Shown: piece by piece, positions 8,105 through 16,793 of the stretch
How positions within the stretch are numbered: position 1 is the stretch's first letter
How the letters are laid out: each line of letters begins with the position of its first letter
Assembly (NCBI GenBank): GCA_002480345.1
Contig: DLBY01000030.1
Coordinates: forward strand, 17,120-81,119
Length of the DNA: 64,000 bases
From: Phycisphaerales bacterium UBA7812
GTDB lineage: Bacteria; Planctomycetota; Phycisphaerae; Phycisphaerales; UBA1924
Direction of reading: 5' to 3'
The notes under the pieces: model-generated
What the model was told of the DNA's origin: nothing
Databases searched by the model: none
The model's input: the letters and a program-made list of their open reading frames with translations, nothing else
Program-made: the position numbers and the translations under genes

Positions 8105-9394
8105 ATGCCCTACTACACGAAACTCGGCACGATCCCGAAGAAACGGCATGTGCAATTCCGCCGCCCCGACGGCGCGCTGTATTCCGAGGAGGTCTTCGGG
8201 ACCGAGGGCTTTGTCGGCCCGACCAGCACGCTCTACCACATCCATCCCCCGACGCAGGTGTCGGGTTGGCAGACGATGTACTCGACCAAGACCGAGTTCG
8301 TCGAGACCGATGTCATGCGGATGCGCCACATCAAGACCCAGCCCGTCACCGCGGAGGGCGACGCGGTCACCGGACGCAAGGTCATCCTCGGCAACGCGGA
8401 TGTCGAGATGAGCGTGTGCCAGCCCGCCGAGCAGATGGGCTACCACTTCAAGAACGGGCAAGGCGACGAGTGCTGGTTCGTCCACTACGGATCGGGCACG
8501 CTCTACACGATGTTCGGCACGCTGAAGTTCGGAAAAAAGGACTACATCGTCATCCCCAAGGGCACGATCTACAAGGTCGAGTTTGACGAGTTGAGCGACG
8601 AGGACCGCCCCGAGGGTGTGAGCGCCGAGGACATGCCGCTCGCGAAATTCCTGGTCTTCGAGGTGATGAACACGAGCCACATCGGCCCACCCCCGCGGTA
8701 TGTCTCCAAGACCACCGCCCAGTTCCTCGAGCACTCGCCCTACTGCGAGCGTGATCTTCGCACACCCGAGCTGCCCATGACCTTCGACGAGGCGGGCGAG
8801 TTCGAGGTCCGCATCAAGGCCCGCGACTGCGTCCACAGCTACACCTACCCCTACCACCCGCTCGATGTCGTAGGCTGGGACGGCTGCTACTACCCCTACT
8901 GCTTCAATGTTGACGACTTCGCGCCCATCACCGGCAAGCTCCACATGCCGCCCCCGATCCACCAGACCTTCGAGGCGCACAACTTCGTCATCTGCTCGTT
9001 CTGCCCCCGCATCCTCGACTTCCACCCCGACGCGATCCCCGTCCCCTACAACCACTCCAACCTCGATTCCGACGAGGTCCTCTATTATGTCGAGGGCAAC
9101 TACAAAGCCCGACGCGGAATCGAGTCCGGGTCGATCAGCCTGCACCCGCAGGGCATCCCCCACGGCCCTCATCCCGGGACCGTCGAGGCAAGCCTCGGCA
9201 AGACCGAGACCAACGAACTCGCGGTGATGTGCGACACCTTCCGCCCGCTCTATCCGACGAAGTTTGCGCTCGAGATCGACGACCCGGAGTACCCGGAGAG
9301 CTGGCGGTCCGACCACCACGCGCCGGGAGAGAAGCGGGCGGCGCAGATGCAGGACGCGGGCGCCAACGACGCTGTCACGAACACCTGGGACTGA
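8105..9394 (+). CDS. hmgA: Homogentisate 1,2-dioxygenase
   Basis: Opens the ring of homogentisate to maleylacetoacetate in tyrosine/phenylalanine breakdown; cytoplasmic, Fe(II)-dependent. The 429-residue cupin protein shows MPYYTKLGTIPKKRH at the start and the C-terminal catalytic region. There, PYNHSNLDSDEVLYY carries the His-x5-Glu iron ligands, and HPQGIPHGPHPG holds the third His and the substrate-binding His. AAAGGAG sits 11 bases before ATG 8105. No fumarylacetoacetase, maleylacetoacetate isomerase or HPPD gene is next to it, so the rest of the pathway must be encoded elsewhere. This resembles the shorter bacterial form of the enzyme. Confidence 0.93.
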   Translation: MPYYTKLGTIPKKRHVQFRRPDGALYSEEVFGTEGFVGPTSTLYHIHPPTQVSGWQTMYSTKTEFVETDVMRMRHIKTQPVTAEGDAVTGRKVILGNADVEMSVCQPAEQMGYHFKNGQGDECWFVHYGSGTLYTMFGTLKFGKKDYIVIPKGTIYKVEFDELSDEDRPEGVSAEDMPLAKFLVFEVMNTSHIGPPPRYVSKTTAQFLEHSPYCERDLRTPELPMTFDEAGEFEVRIKARDCVHSYTYPYHPLDVVGWDGCYYPYCFNVDDFAPITGKLHMPPPIHQTFEAHNFVICSFCPRILDFHPDAIPVPYNHSNLDSDEVLYYVEGNYKARRGIESGSISLHPQGIPHGPHPGTVEASLGKTETNELAVMCDTFRPLYPTKFALEIDDPEYPESWRSDHHAPGEKRAAQMQDAGANDAVTNTWD

Positions 9395-9522
9395 CCCGCG
9401 TTCGGCCATGTCGCGGCGCTCGGATTCTTCACGCCCGCGCCGCGAAGGATCGCTCAGACCGCTGCGGAAACGCCCCGCGCGCGGTATCGTGCGCGGGTAC
9501 CCACAAGCCAGGAGGTCCCACG

Positions 9523-10773
9523 ATGCGACCGATCGCCACCGCTCTCGCAACTCTCGTCCTCGTCGCCCCGCTCACGCACGCCCAACTCACGCCGGCAGAG
9601 GAAGCCGCGGGTTGGCGCATGCTCTTCGACGGCGAGACCTGGAACGGATGGCGCTCCTACCGGCAGGAGTCCCCACCCGCGAAGGGGTGGGCGATCGAGG
9701 ACGGCACGCTGCATGTCCAGGGGGGCGGGGGCGACATCGTCACGGAGGAGGTGTTCGGGGACTTCGAGCTCAGCCTCGAGTTCAAGGTCAGCCGTCACGC
9801 GAACAGCGGGATCATCTACCGCGTTGACGAGAGCCTTGCCTATCCGTGGATGACGGGCCCCGAGTACCAGGTCCTCGACGACGAACGCCCCGAGGCGGAC
9901 AACCGCCTGCACTCCGTCGGCGCGGTCTATGACCTCTACACCCCCGCGGAAGACAAGCCCACCAAGCCCGCGGGCGAATGGAACAAGGCCCGCATTCGCA
10001 TCTCGGACGGCGTCGTCAAGCACTTCCTCAACGGCGCGAAAGTCGCCCAGTATGACATGCACTCCGACGAGTGGATGGCGAAAATCGCGGGAAGCAAGTT
10101 CCGGGACATGCAGGGCTTCGGCACCCAGCCCAGGGGGCGCATCGCCCTGCAGGACCACGGAGACGATGTCTGGTACCGCAATATCAAGATCCGTGATCTC
10201 AATGCACCGATGCCCAACGAGAAGGACCTGCTCCGCTCCGACGCCGCGGACAACTGGCTCGCGTGGTTCCCCATCGCGTCCGCCCCCAGGCCCATCTTCA
10301 GCACCACCGGCGATCCGGTCCTCCGGATTCAGGGCGAACCCAAAGGCTACCTCCGCACCACGGACACCTACGACGACTTCGTCCTCCGCCTCTCGTGGCG
10401 CTACCCGGAGCAAGCTGGCAACTCCGGCGTCCTCCTCCGCACGATCGGGGAGGACAAGGTCTGGCCCAACTGCATCGAGGCCCAGCTCATGAGCGGGAAC
10501 GCGGGAGACTTCGTGAATCTCTCAGACGGTTCCATGACCATGCCCCGAGCGGAGGGCCGCTTCGGCCGCAAGAGCCACAACGCGGAGAACCCGCTGGGCG
10601 AATGGAACACCTACGAAATCATCGCCAAGGGCGGCGAGATCACGCTCTATGTGAACGGGGAAAAGCTGAACCACGCGACCGACTGCCCCACCCGCGCCGG
10701 CACCATCGCGCTGCAGTCCGAGGGGGTCCCGATCGAGTTCAAGGACATCCGCATTGCGCCCCTCGCCGATTGA
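9523..10773 (+). CDS. Secreted tandem DUF1080 (3-keto-disaccharide hydrolase-like) protein
   Basis: ATG 9523 follows a clear AGGAGG site. A signal peptide (about 1-20, ending THA-Q) leads into two DUF1080/3-keto-glucoside hydrolase beta-sandwich domains, roughly 25-225 and 240-416. Repeated landmarks are GWRMLFDGETWNGW and SGIIYR in domain 1, and the NSGVLLR and GEWNTYEIIAKGGEITLYVNG pattern in domain 2. Planctomycetes carry many such proteins, thought to act on polysaccharide-derived glycosides in the periplasm. No transporter or sugar dehydrogenase lies beside it. The substrate is unknown. Confidence 0.88.
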   Translation: MRPIATALATLVLVAPLTHAQLTPAEEAAGWRMLFDGETWNGWRSYRQESPPAKGWAIEDGTLHVQGGGGDIVTEEVFGDFELSLEFKVSRHANSGIIYRVDESLAYPWMTGPEYQVLDDERPEADNRLHSVGAVYDLYTPAEDKPTKPAGEWNKARIRISDGVVKHFLNGAKVAQYDMHSDEWMAKIAGSKFRDMQGFGTQPRGRIALQDHGDDVWYRNIKIRDLNAPMPNEKDLLRSDAADNWLAWFPIASAPRPIFSTTGDPVLRIQGEPKGYLRTTDTYDDFVLRLSWRYPEQAGNSGVLLRTIGEDKVWPNCIEAQLMSGNAGDFVNLSDGSMTMPRAEGRFGRKSHNAENPLGEWNTYEIIAKGGEITLYVNGEKLNHATDCPTRAGTIALQSEGVPIEFKDIRIAPLAD

Positions 10774-10807
10774 GCGAGAAAGCGTCACGCGACCGCCCCG
10801 AAGAAAA

Positions 10808-10879
10808 GCCACCTGCCGGACTCGAACCGGCGACATTCAGTTTACAAAACTGACGCTCTACCAACTGAGCTAAGGTGGC
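10808..10879 (-). tRNA. tRNA-Thr (anticodon TGT)
   Basis: The reverse strand folds as a 72-base cloverleaf: acceptor GCCACCT/AGGTGGC, D arm GCTC…GAGC, anticodon stem TCAGT/ACTGA with loop TTTGTAA, and T arm GCCGG-TTCGAGT-CCGGC. The anticodon TGT reads ACA. CCA is not encoded. It lies between the DUF1080 gene and argB. Confidence 0.95.
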
Positions 10880-10939
10880 GATCCGCAGAGTCTACCCGCC
10901 CCGAGCGGGATCGGCTCCGCGGCGAGCCGCTCAAAGCGG

Positions 10940-11794
10940 TCAATCGTCGTGGATCAGCGCCGTTCCAGCGGAACCCGCCTGCGCCGCCTCCCGACGGAGC
11001 CCCCCCGGCTCCGCACCGAGGATGTGGACCGCCCCGACCCCACGCGAGAGGTTTGCGAGCGCCCCCTCGATCTTCGGGATCATCCCGTCGACGATCACCC
11101 CGTCCGCGATCGCACCGCGGGCCTCGGTCGCGGTGAGCGTCGGAATCCGCGTCGACGGGTCGTCCTTGTCCCGGAGCACGCCGGGCACGCCCGTCATGAG
11201 GAAGAGGTGGTCAGCGCCGAGCGCCGCGGCGATCGCGGAGGCGACGGTATCCGCGTTGATGTTGTAGACCGGGCACACGCCGTCGTCGCCCGGCGCCGCG
11301 TCGATCCCCAGCGTGTTCACAACCGGGGTGTATCCAGCGCCCAGCAGGGTCTCGAGCAGCCCGTGCTCGATTTTCTCGATATCACCGACGAGCCCGAAGT
11401 CGATGGGATCGGGGCCGCACCCTGCCATCACGACAGGCGGACGACGCCTCGCGGTGACGAGCCCCGCGCTCACCCCGCTCACACCGACGGCGCTCAGCCC
11501 CTGCCCCATCGCCGCCGCGACGACATCCACATTGCACTCACCCGCGAGGACCCGTTTCATGACATCCAGGGTCGCCGCGTCGGTCAGCCGACGCCCACCC
11601 ACCTGCGTCCGCCGGAGCCCGAGCGATTGCGTGAGCGCGTTCGCCTGGGGGTTCCCCCCGTGGCAGAGCACGAAACGCCACCCCGACGCGACCAGGTCCG
11701 AGACCTCGCGCAGGACCGCGACCAGCCGCGCGGTGTCCGCGACCACCTCGCCCCCGAACTTGAGCACGGCGATTGTCGTCTCGGATTTGCTCAT
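10940..11794 (-). CDS. argB: Acetylglutamate kinase
   Basis: Phosphorylates N-acetylglutamate in the second step of arginine synthesis; cytoplasmic amino-acid kinase fold. Seen are the N-terminal VLKFGGEVV, the glycine loop CHGGNPQANAL and LGIDAAPGDDGVCPVYNINADTVASAIAAALGA in pieces, then LFLMTGVPGVLRD. About 284 residues is typical. The usual HGGGP is HGGNP here, a small oddity that may change the acyl preference but does not exclude kinase activity. ATG 11794 overlaps the argC stop (TGATG), so the two are translationally coupled. A GTG nine bases upstream is less likely as start. Confidence 0.93.
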   Translation of the reverse strand: MSKSETTIAVLKFGGEVVADTARLVAVLREVSDLVASGWRFVLCHGGNPQANALTQSLGLRRTQVGGRRLTDAATLDVMKRVLAGECNVDVVAAAMGQGLSAVGVSGVSAGLVTARRRPPVVMAGCGPDPIDFGLVGDIEKIEHGLLETLLGAGYTPVVNTLGIDAAPGDDGVCPVYNINADTVASAIAAALGADHLFLMTGVPGVLRDKDDPSTRIPTLTATEARGAIADGVIVDGMIPKIEGALANLSRGVGAVHILGAEPGGLRREAAQAGSAGTALIHDD

Positions 11795-12885
11795 CAGGGC
11801 CACATCGCGGGGGCGTCGATCCCCTCGCGCTCCGGGAGTCCCAGCATCAGGTTCATGGACTGGACCGCCTGGCCCGCCCCGCCCTTGACGAGATTATCGA
11901 GCGCCGTGTCGATCGCGAGTTGTCGCCCTCCCAGCCCATCGGGCTCGGAGATCACCCACGAGAGGTCGACCCACATGCTCCCTTTGATCGCGACGACCTC
12001 CGCCGTGCGCGAACCGGCGCCGTGGACGCGGACGAACGCCGAGTCCGAGTAGAACGAACGGAAGACCTCGTCGATCTGCTCGTCGGTAACCGAGTCCTCA
12101 AGCCTCACGAACGAAGTCGAGAGGATCCCCCTCGCGAGCGGCGCGCTGCGGGGCATGAAGTGCAGGGCGTAGTCCGTCTTCACACCGCCCCGCTCCATCG
12201 CCTCGCCCAAGATCCGCCGGATCTCCGGGGTGTGCTGGTGATTGAGGTGCTTGTAGCTCTTCAGGTTGTTCACACGGATCGGGTGGTGCGTGCCCGCTTT
12301 CGCGTACGCGCCGCTCCCCGACGATCCGGTCGACGCGACCACCTGCACCGGGCCCTTCAGCAGGCCCGCCTGCGCCAGGGGGACCAGGGCGAGCATGATC
12401 GTCGTCGCGAAACAGCCCGGCGAACTCACCCGGCGAGCCTGCGCAATCTCATCGCGGTACAGCTCCGGGAGCCCAAACTGCCATCGCCCATCGAGATGCT
12501 CGGGGTGCGGGTGGTCCTCGCCGTAATAGGTCTTGTAGTCCTCCACGCTGCGGAGGCGGAAATCGCCCGAGAGGTCGATCACCTTCGCGTCGAGCGGCTC
12601 GATCTCCGGCGCCAGCGTCGACGAGACCTTGTGCGGGAGGCCCAGGAACACGACATCAACCCCGTCCGCCGCGTCCGCGAGCGGGATCTCCTCGAAGGTC
12701 AGCCCCGTGTCGGTCATGCTCAGGTGGACCGACTCGAGCGGCTGGCCCACCTGATCGATGCTGCTCACGCGGGCCAGCGCGACTGACGGGTGCGCGAGCA
12801 GCATGCGGATCAGCTCCGCGCCGCCGTACCCGGTCCCCCCCACCACCGCGGCCTTGAACTTTGACGGTTGATCAGGTCGTGTCAC
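11794..12885 (-). CDS. argC: N-acetyl-gamma-glutamyl-phosphate reductase
   Basis: NADPH-dependent reduction of acetylglutamyl phosphate to the semialdehyde, the third step of arginine synthesis. The N-terminal Rossmann motif AAVVGGTGYGGAELIRML is followed by the active-site SSPGCFATT with its catalytic Cys (about residue 150). Further marks are STGSSGSGA and NHQHTPEI; the C-terminal GAGQAVQSMNLMLG is a strong ArgC signature. 363 residues is normal. It is the first gene of an argC-argB pair; argJ, argD and argF are not in this window. Confidence 0.95.
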   Translation of the reverse strand: MTRPDQPSKFKAAVVGGTGYGGAELIRMLLAHPSVALARVSSIDQVGQPLESVHLSMTDTGLTFEEIPLADAADGVDVVFLGLPHKVSSTLAPEIEPLDAKVIDLSGDFRLRSVEDYKTYYGEDHPHPEHLDGRWQFGLPELYRDEIAQARRVSSPGCFATTIMLALVPLAQAGLLKGPVQVVASTGSSGSGAYAKAGTHHPIRVNNLKSYKHLNHQHTPEIRRILGEAMERGGVKTDYALHFMPRSAPLARGILSTSFVRLEDSVTDEQIDEVFRSFYSDSAFVRVHGAGSRTAEVVAIKGSMWVDLSWVISEPDGLGGRQLAIDTALDNLVKGGAGQAVQSMNLMLGLPEREGIDAPAMWP

Positions 12886-12991
12886 GAAAATCCTCGATTC
12901 CCTGCAGCCTCTTGCTTACGACCGCGAGCACGGCTTTCTATCAGGAGCCTAGGCGGGCACGCCGCAACCCCGTCTCCCCTGCATCGGTTGA

Positions 12992-13972
12992 TCAGCCCAC
13001 GATCCTGCGTCGGCGCAGCGAATCGAGGATCACACGATCCACCGGCACCCCCGTGTCGAGCAGCATGTGGCGCATCCCGCGGGCCTTGCAGGTCTCCGCG
13101 ATCCCGTCGATATGCCGTCGCAACCGAGCGCGGTACTGCTCGATCAACGCCGGAGAGATCGTGACCTCGCTCGCCCGTCCGGTCTCGATATCGGTCAGGC
13201 GGATGTCCCCCCGGATCCCGGTATCGATCTCCAACTCCGGGTCAAGCTCGCCCGGCGCGAGGATCTGCATGCAGCTGACATCGAACCCCTCGATCCCCGC
13301 GGCGCTCAGATACCGAAGGCCGGCGTCCACGCCCTCGGGGAAGAGGAAATCGCTGAGCACGACCAGCACACCCGTCCCCGATTTTGTGCGGACCACCCGC
13401 CGCATCGCGTCCGCGAACGGCTCGGGGCGAGCACCACCCTCGAGCGGCTCCGGATCCTCAAGCAGGAACGCCGTTAGGCGGTCGAGTTGCCCGCGCCCGC
13501 GCATCGGGGTGAGCCGGCGTGTCCGCCCGCGCCCGAACCGCTCGATCACGACGCGGTTCTGGTTGACCAGCCCGATGTAGCCCAGCGCCATCGCGAGGCG
13601 ACGCGCGTAAGCCGCCTTCGACGGCGCATCGATCTCCGCATTGCGGAACGCGCCGCCGTGCATGCTGGGGCTGTCGTCCAGGACGAGGTGGACCACGAGG
13701 TCCTCGTCCTCGCGGAAGAGCTTGACAAAGAAGCGGTCGAGCCTCGCAAAGACATTCCAGTCGATGTGCCTGAGGTCATCCCCCGGCGTGTACTCGCGGT
13801 AGTCATCGAACTCGACGGATTGCCCCCGGCGCTTGGACCGGCGTTCGCCCGGGAGTTTGCCCGCGAACACCTTCCGGCTGAGCACATCGAGCCGGTCGAG
13901 GCGAGCCGCCAGCGCGGGAGGCAGCAGGTCCTCCATCGTCCGCGGGGTGTCGCTCGTCTGGATGATCCGCAT
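12992..13972 (-). CDS. DUF58 / vWA-like domain protein
   Basis: A cytoplasmic protein of about 326 residues from the DUF58 family, usually partnered with MoxR-type AAA ATPases. Landmarks are the N-terminal RKVFAGKLPGERRSKRRGQSVEFDDYREYTPGDDLRHIDWNVFARLDRFFVKLF region (seen in parts), then a vWA-like metal site LVLDDSPSMHGG. It lies on the minus strand upstream of nothing obvious, and no moxR gene is adjacent. ATG 13972 is the first Met before the domain; ATG 13936 (MEDLL) is an alternative. The function in this cell is unknown; family members are linked to complex assembly or stress. Confidence 0.88.
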   Translation of the reverse strand: MRIIQTSDTPRTMEDLLPPALAARLDRLDVLSRKVFAGKLPGERRSKRRGQSVEFDDYREYTPGDDLRHIDWNVFARLDRFFVKLFREDEDLVVHLVLDDSPSMHGGAFRNAEIDAPSKAAYARRLAMALGYIGLVNQNRVVIERFGRGRTRRLTPMRGRGQLDRLTAFLLEDPEPLEGGARPEPFADAMRRVVRTKSGTGVLVVLSDFLFPEGVDAGLRYLSAAGIEGFDVSCMQILAPGELDPELEIDTGIRGDIRLTDIETGRASEVTISPALIEQYRARLRRHIDGIAETCKARGMRHMLLDTGVPVDRVILDSLRRRRIVG

Positions 13973-14072
13973 GGGGGGACTCCGCTGCAGCCGACCGGAC
14001 CTCCGCAGGGTACGCTGAGTTGAGCGGGACCCGCGGGACCCGCGGGGATCGAATCGGAAAGGAGCGTCCGTC

Positions 14073-14918
14073 GTGAACCAGACGCGTGTTCTGCCGCTGG
14101 CCCTCTTGTTGCTCATGAGTCTGAGTCCCTGGGCGGACGCACAGCCCGACTCCCCCGCCGCACTGCGACAGACCGTCGTGGAGCTGGAGGGACGCGTCGC
14201 GGCGCTGCGCGCCCAACTCGCGACCATCACCGCGGAGCGAGACCAGTTGCTCGCGGAGATCGCACGCCTCCGGGCAGCGATCATCCCCGGATCCGATCCG
14301 GCGGCGCCGAGACAAGAGCAAGCGAAACCGACCGATGGCGCACGCCCGAGCGTGCCCGTGTCCGCGCTGAGCCAGGACCCGCTCGCCTCCCCGGACGCGC
14401 TGTTTGTCGCGTTGCTGCTCGACTATCGGGAGCGATTCACGACCGACCCGACAGCGCCGAAGCTGCCCGAACCCGACGCGGTACGGGAATGGACCCGCGA
14501 GATGCGATCCGCCTACGAGGGTCCCACGACCTGGCTCGTCGCGATCGAGGCAATCGTCCGGGAGCAGAAGGACCGCGACCGGGCGGGCGGGCTGCGCGCG
14601 CTCGCGACCGTCTTGGACACAGGGACCGGCACCCCGATCAGCAGGCCCGTGATGATCCCGGTTCCGAAACGGATGGAGGCCCGGTTCCCGGAGTCGGTCA
14701 CGCCGGGTGAAACCCTTCACGCGGAGCTACGCGTCAAGATGAACGCGACCCCCGTATTCCAGGCGTCACGCGAAACCGTGGGGCCTTTCGACTACCCGCC
14801 GTACATCGGGCCGTACGCCGGATTCGCGTACGAACTCGACATCGTCGGATTGCGGTTCTTGGACGATTCGGAGATCGACGCCTTGAAACAGCGACCGCGG
14901 GGCCCCGTCCGGCGATGA
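14073..14918 (+). CDS. Secreted coiled-coil protein of unknown function
   Basis: Starts at GTG 14073, chosen because GGAAAGGAGCG lies just upstream. A signal peptide (about 1-24, cleaved after ADA) is followed by a coiled coil at about 27-70 (heptad-rich LRQTVVELEGRVAALRAQL). A C-terminal globular part from about 105 to 281 has no motif I recognise. A periplasmic location is inferred. It diverges from the DUF58 gene and converges on the 3D-domain gene with 24 bases between. The coiled coil suggests oligomerisation. Confidence 0.75.
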   Translation: MNQTRVLPLALLLLMSLSPWADAQPDSPAALRQTVVELEGRVAALRAQLATITAERDQLLAEIARLRAAIIPGSDPAAPRQEQAKPTDGARPSVPVSALSQDPLASPDALFVALLLDYRERFTTDPTAPKLPEPDAVREWTREMRSAYEGPTTWLVAIEAIVREQKDRDRAGGLRALATVLDTGTGTPISRPVMIPVPKRMEARFPESVTPGETLHAELRVKMNATPVFQASRETVGPFDYPPYIGPYAGFAYELDIVGLRFLDDSEIDALKQRPRGPVRR

Positions 14919-14942
14919 CCGATCAGAACGGTCTCCGATGGA

Positions 14943-15602
14943 TCAGTCTTCGAGTTCGTCCTCGTACGCCCAGACGGTGATCGGGAGGTCTCGAACCCCC
15001 CACTTGCGGGCGATCTCGTGCGTCGGGAAGAGGACATCGAGTCGATTGCCTTTGATGGCGCCGCCGCAATCCAGAACCGGCACGATCTCGCTGTCGGCGT
15101 AACCGGGCACGGTGATGATCGAGCCGTACGGCAGGATCCGCGTATCCGCCGCGACGAGACGCATCGCGTTGGTCCAGACGGAGTGGAGGGTCGCGGTCTG
15201 CCCGTCCGCCCACTTGCCGCATGATCGCGCGTCGGGCGAGTACGCGGTGACTTTCATCCAGATCGTGCGCACGGGCACGACCCGGCGACCATCAAACCAG
15301 CGGACGGCGCTGTCCTCGACAGGTACCGCCTCGGACAGGATGCGCTCGATTGCCTCCTCGGCCTCGCGTGCCTCGGATGCCGCCCGGGCCTGTTCGTCGA
15401 TCAGCAGAGGATCAACGACGACCGGCTGCGTCGACACCAGGCGCGACTCGGTCTGCACCAGAGGGGTGCGGACGGTACGCTCCTTGACGAGAACCGCGGA
15501 CCAAGCGGTGACGCCGACCGCGGCGAGGGCGATGATCCCCCGCGCCGCGAATTGGGCGCATTGGATCCCGACCGGGATGTGTGCTGCTCTTTGACTATCC
15601 AC
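14943..15602 (-). CDS. 3D-domain protein (MltA/RlpA-like fold), membrane anchored
   Basis: GTG 15602 is preceded by GGGGAGG at good spacing, so the longer open frame to 15722 is not used. A single hydrophobic segment (about 18-38) can act as signal anchor. The linker to about residue 120 is charged. The C-terminal 3D domain has VTAYSPDARSCGKWADG and VLDCGGAIKGNRLDVLF, with the conserved aspartates of the family. The 3D domain sits in lytic transglycosylases and Rpf-like cell-wall enzymes, so a peptidoglycan role in the periplasm is likely but unproven. Confidence 0.85.
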   Translation of the reverse strand: MDSQRAAHIPVGIQCAQFAARGIIALAAVGVTAWSAVLVKERTVRTPLVQTESRLVSTQPVVVDPLLIDEQARAASEAREAEEAIERILSEAVPVEDSAVRWFDGRRVVPVRTIWMKVTAYSPDARSCGKWADGQTATLHSVWTNAMRLVAADTRILPYGSIITVPGYADSEIVPVLDCGGAIKGNRLDVLFPTHEIARKWGVRDLPITVWAYEDELED

Positions 15603-15863
15603 CGTGCCTCCCCGCACGGCCCGGGCCCGCCCTGAAGGTGCATGCCGGGTGTCCCACCACACCGGAACGCCAGAGCGGATCGCTCGGGTTACTCGAAACG
15701 GTATTCGCAATCGGAGGAACAATCCCGCGAATCGCCCGATCTTTCTCGCCCGGCGCTGGATTGCAACGCATATGTCGGTCTGGCCGGGAGTTCCGGATCT
15801 TCCCCCCGAACGGTGGTGTCGCGGGTTCTCATTTCGTTCTCAGGATCGCAGGGAGCACGGATT

Positions 15864-16670
15864 TTGGGTGATTCAACTGTTCTCGCGGCGGTGCTGACGC
15901 TGGTTATCGGTCTTGTCGCGGGCGTCATCGGCGGCCTCGCAGGCATCGGCGGCTCGATTATCATGCTCCCCGCTTTGGGGGTGTTCTTCGGGTACCAAGA
16001 CGCGACCAAGTCCGAACATCACCTCTACATGGCCGCTGCGATGGTGGTGAACTCGGTCGTCGCGGTGTTCTCGACCCGGAAGCACCGGAAGGCGGGGGCG
16101 ATCGAACCCCGCCTGACGACCCGGCTGTGCCCCCCCATGTTCGCGGGGATCCTTGGGGGAGTCCTGCTCTCCAATGTCATGGAGGGCGGGACGCTCAAGC
16201 TTGCGCTGGTCGGCTTCCTCTGGCTCTACTGCGCGTATGCAATCATCACGACGGTGCGCAAGCTTCCCGAGCCGCACGAGGGCGAGATGCGGGCCGGTTG
16301 GGGGGTGATCGGCACGATCGGGGGCGGAACCGGTGTGCTGGCGGGTCTGCTCGGGATCGGGGGGGGCATCGTGATGGTCCCGCTGATGATCGTCGGGGCG
16401 AAGGTGCCGGTCCGGAAGGCGGTCGCAGCGAGCGCGTGGGTGATGCAGATCACGGCGCCCGCCGGCGCGATCGTCAAGTTGGCGACGCTCGACGAGCACG
16501 GACAGGAATGGAGCGAAGCGCTCTGGATCGCGATCCCCATGGCGGCGGGCGCGATGGTCGGTGCCACGATCGGAGCGGGGCTCACGCATTCGCTCAAGCT
16601 CCCGGTCCTGCGGATCGCGATCGCGGTGGTGCTCGCGGGGGCGAGTTTCAAGCTCGCGGGCTTCTTTTGA
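15864..16670 (+). CDS. TauE/SafE-family membrane permease
   Basis: An inner-membrane protein of about 268 residues with eight predicted spans in two halves. Each half carries the family glycine motif: AGVIGGLAGIGGSIIMLP near residue 15, and GVLAGLLGIGGGIVMVPLM near 160. Such permeases export sulfite or sulfonates or take up small sulfur anions; the substrate here is unknown. TTG 15864 is chosen because GGGAG lies 8 bases upstream and the first span begins a few residues later. The frame stays open back to 15642, but that part encodes no membrane or family sequence. Confidence 0.85.
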   Translation: MGDSTVLAAVLTLVIGLVAGVIGGLAGIGGSIIMLPALGVFFGYQDATKSEHHLYMAAAMVVNSVVAVFSTRKHRKAGAIEPRLTTRLCPPMFAGILGGVLLSNVMEGGTLKLALVGFLWLYCAYAIITTVRKLPEPHEGEMRAGWGVIGTIGGGTGVLAGLLGIGGGIVMVPLMIVGAKVPVRKAVAASAWVMQITAPAGAIVKLATLDEHGQEWSEALWIAIPMAAGAMVGATIGAGLTHSLKLPVLRIAIAVVLAGASFKLAGFF

Positions 16671-16793
16671 GCGAGAGCCCCGGATCCGGCGCGAACTGAA
16701 ACGACCGGCTCCGCGTTACGAATGACTCGGGAGCGAAGCGGTCCGCGGCGTGCGCACGCCGGGACCTGCTCCACGGTCGATCGGAAGGAACCG

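Noticed and set aside
7976..9550. A 524-codon minus-strand frame opposite hmgA
   Set aside because: Arg/Val/Asp-rich without family resemblance; hmgA on the plus strand is certain.
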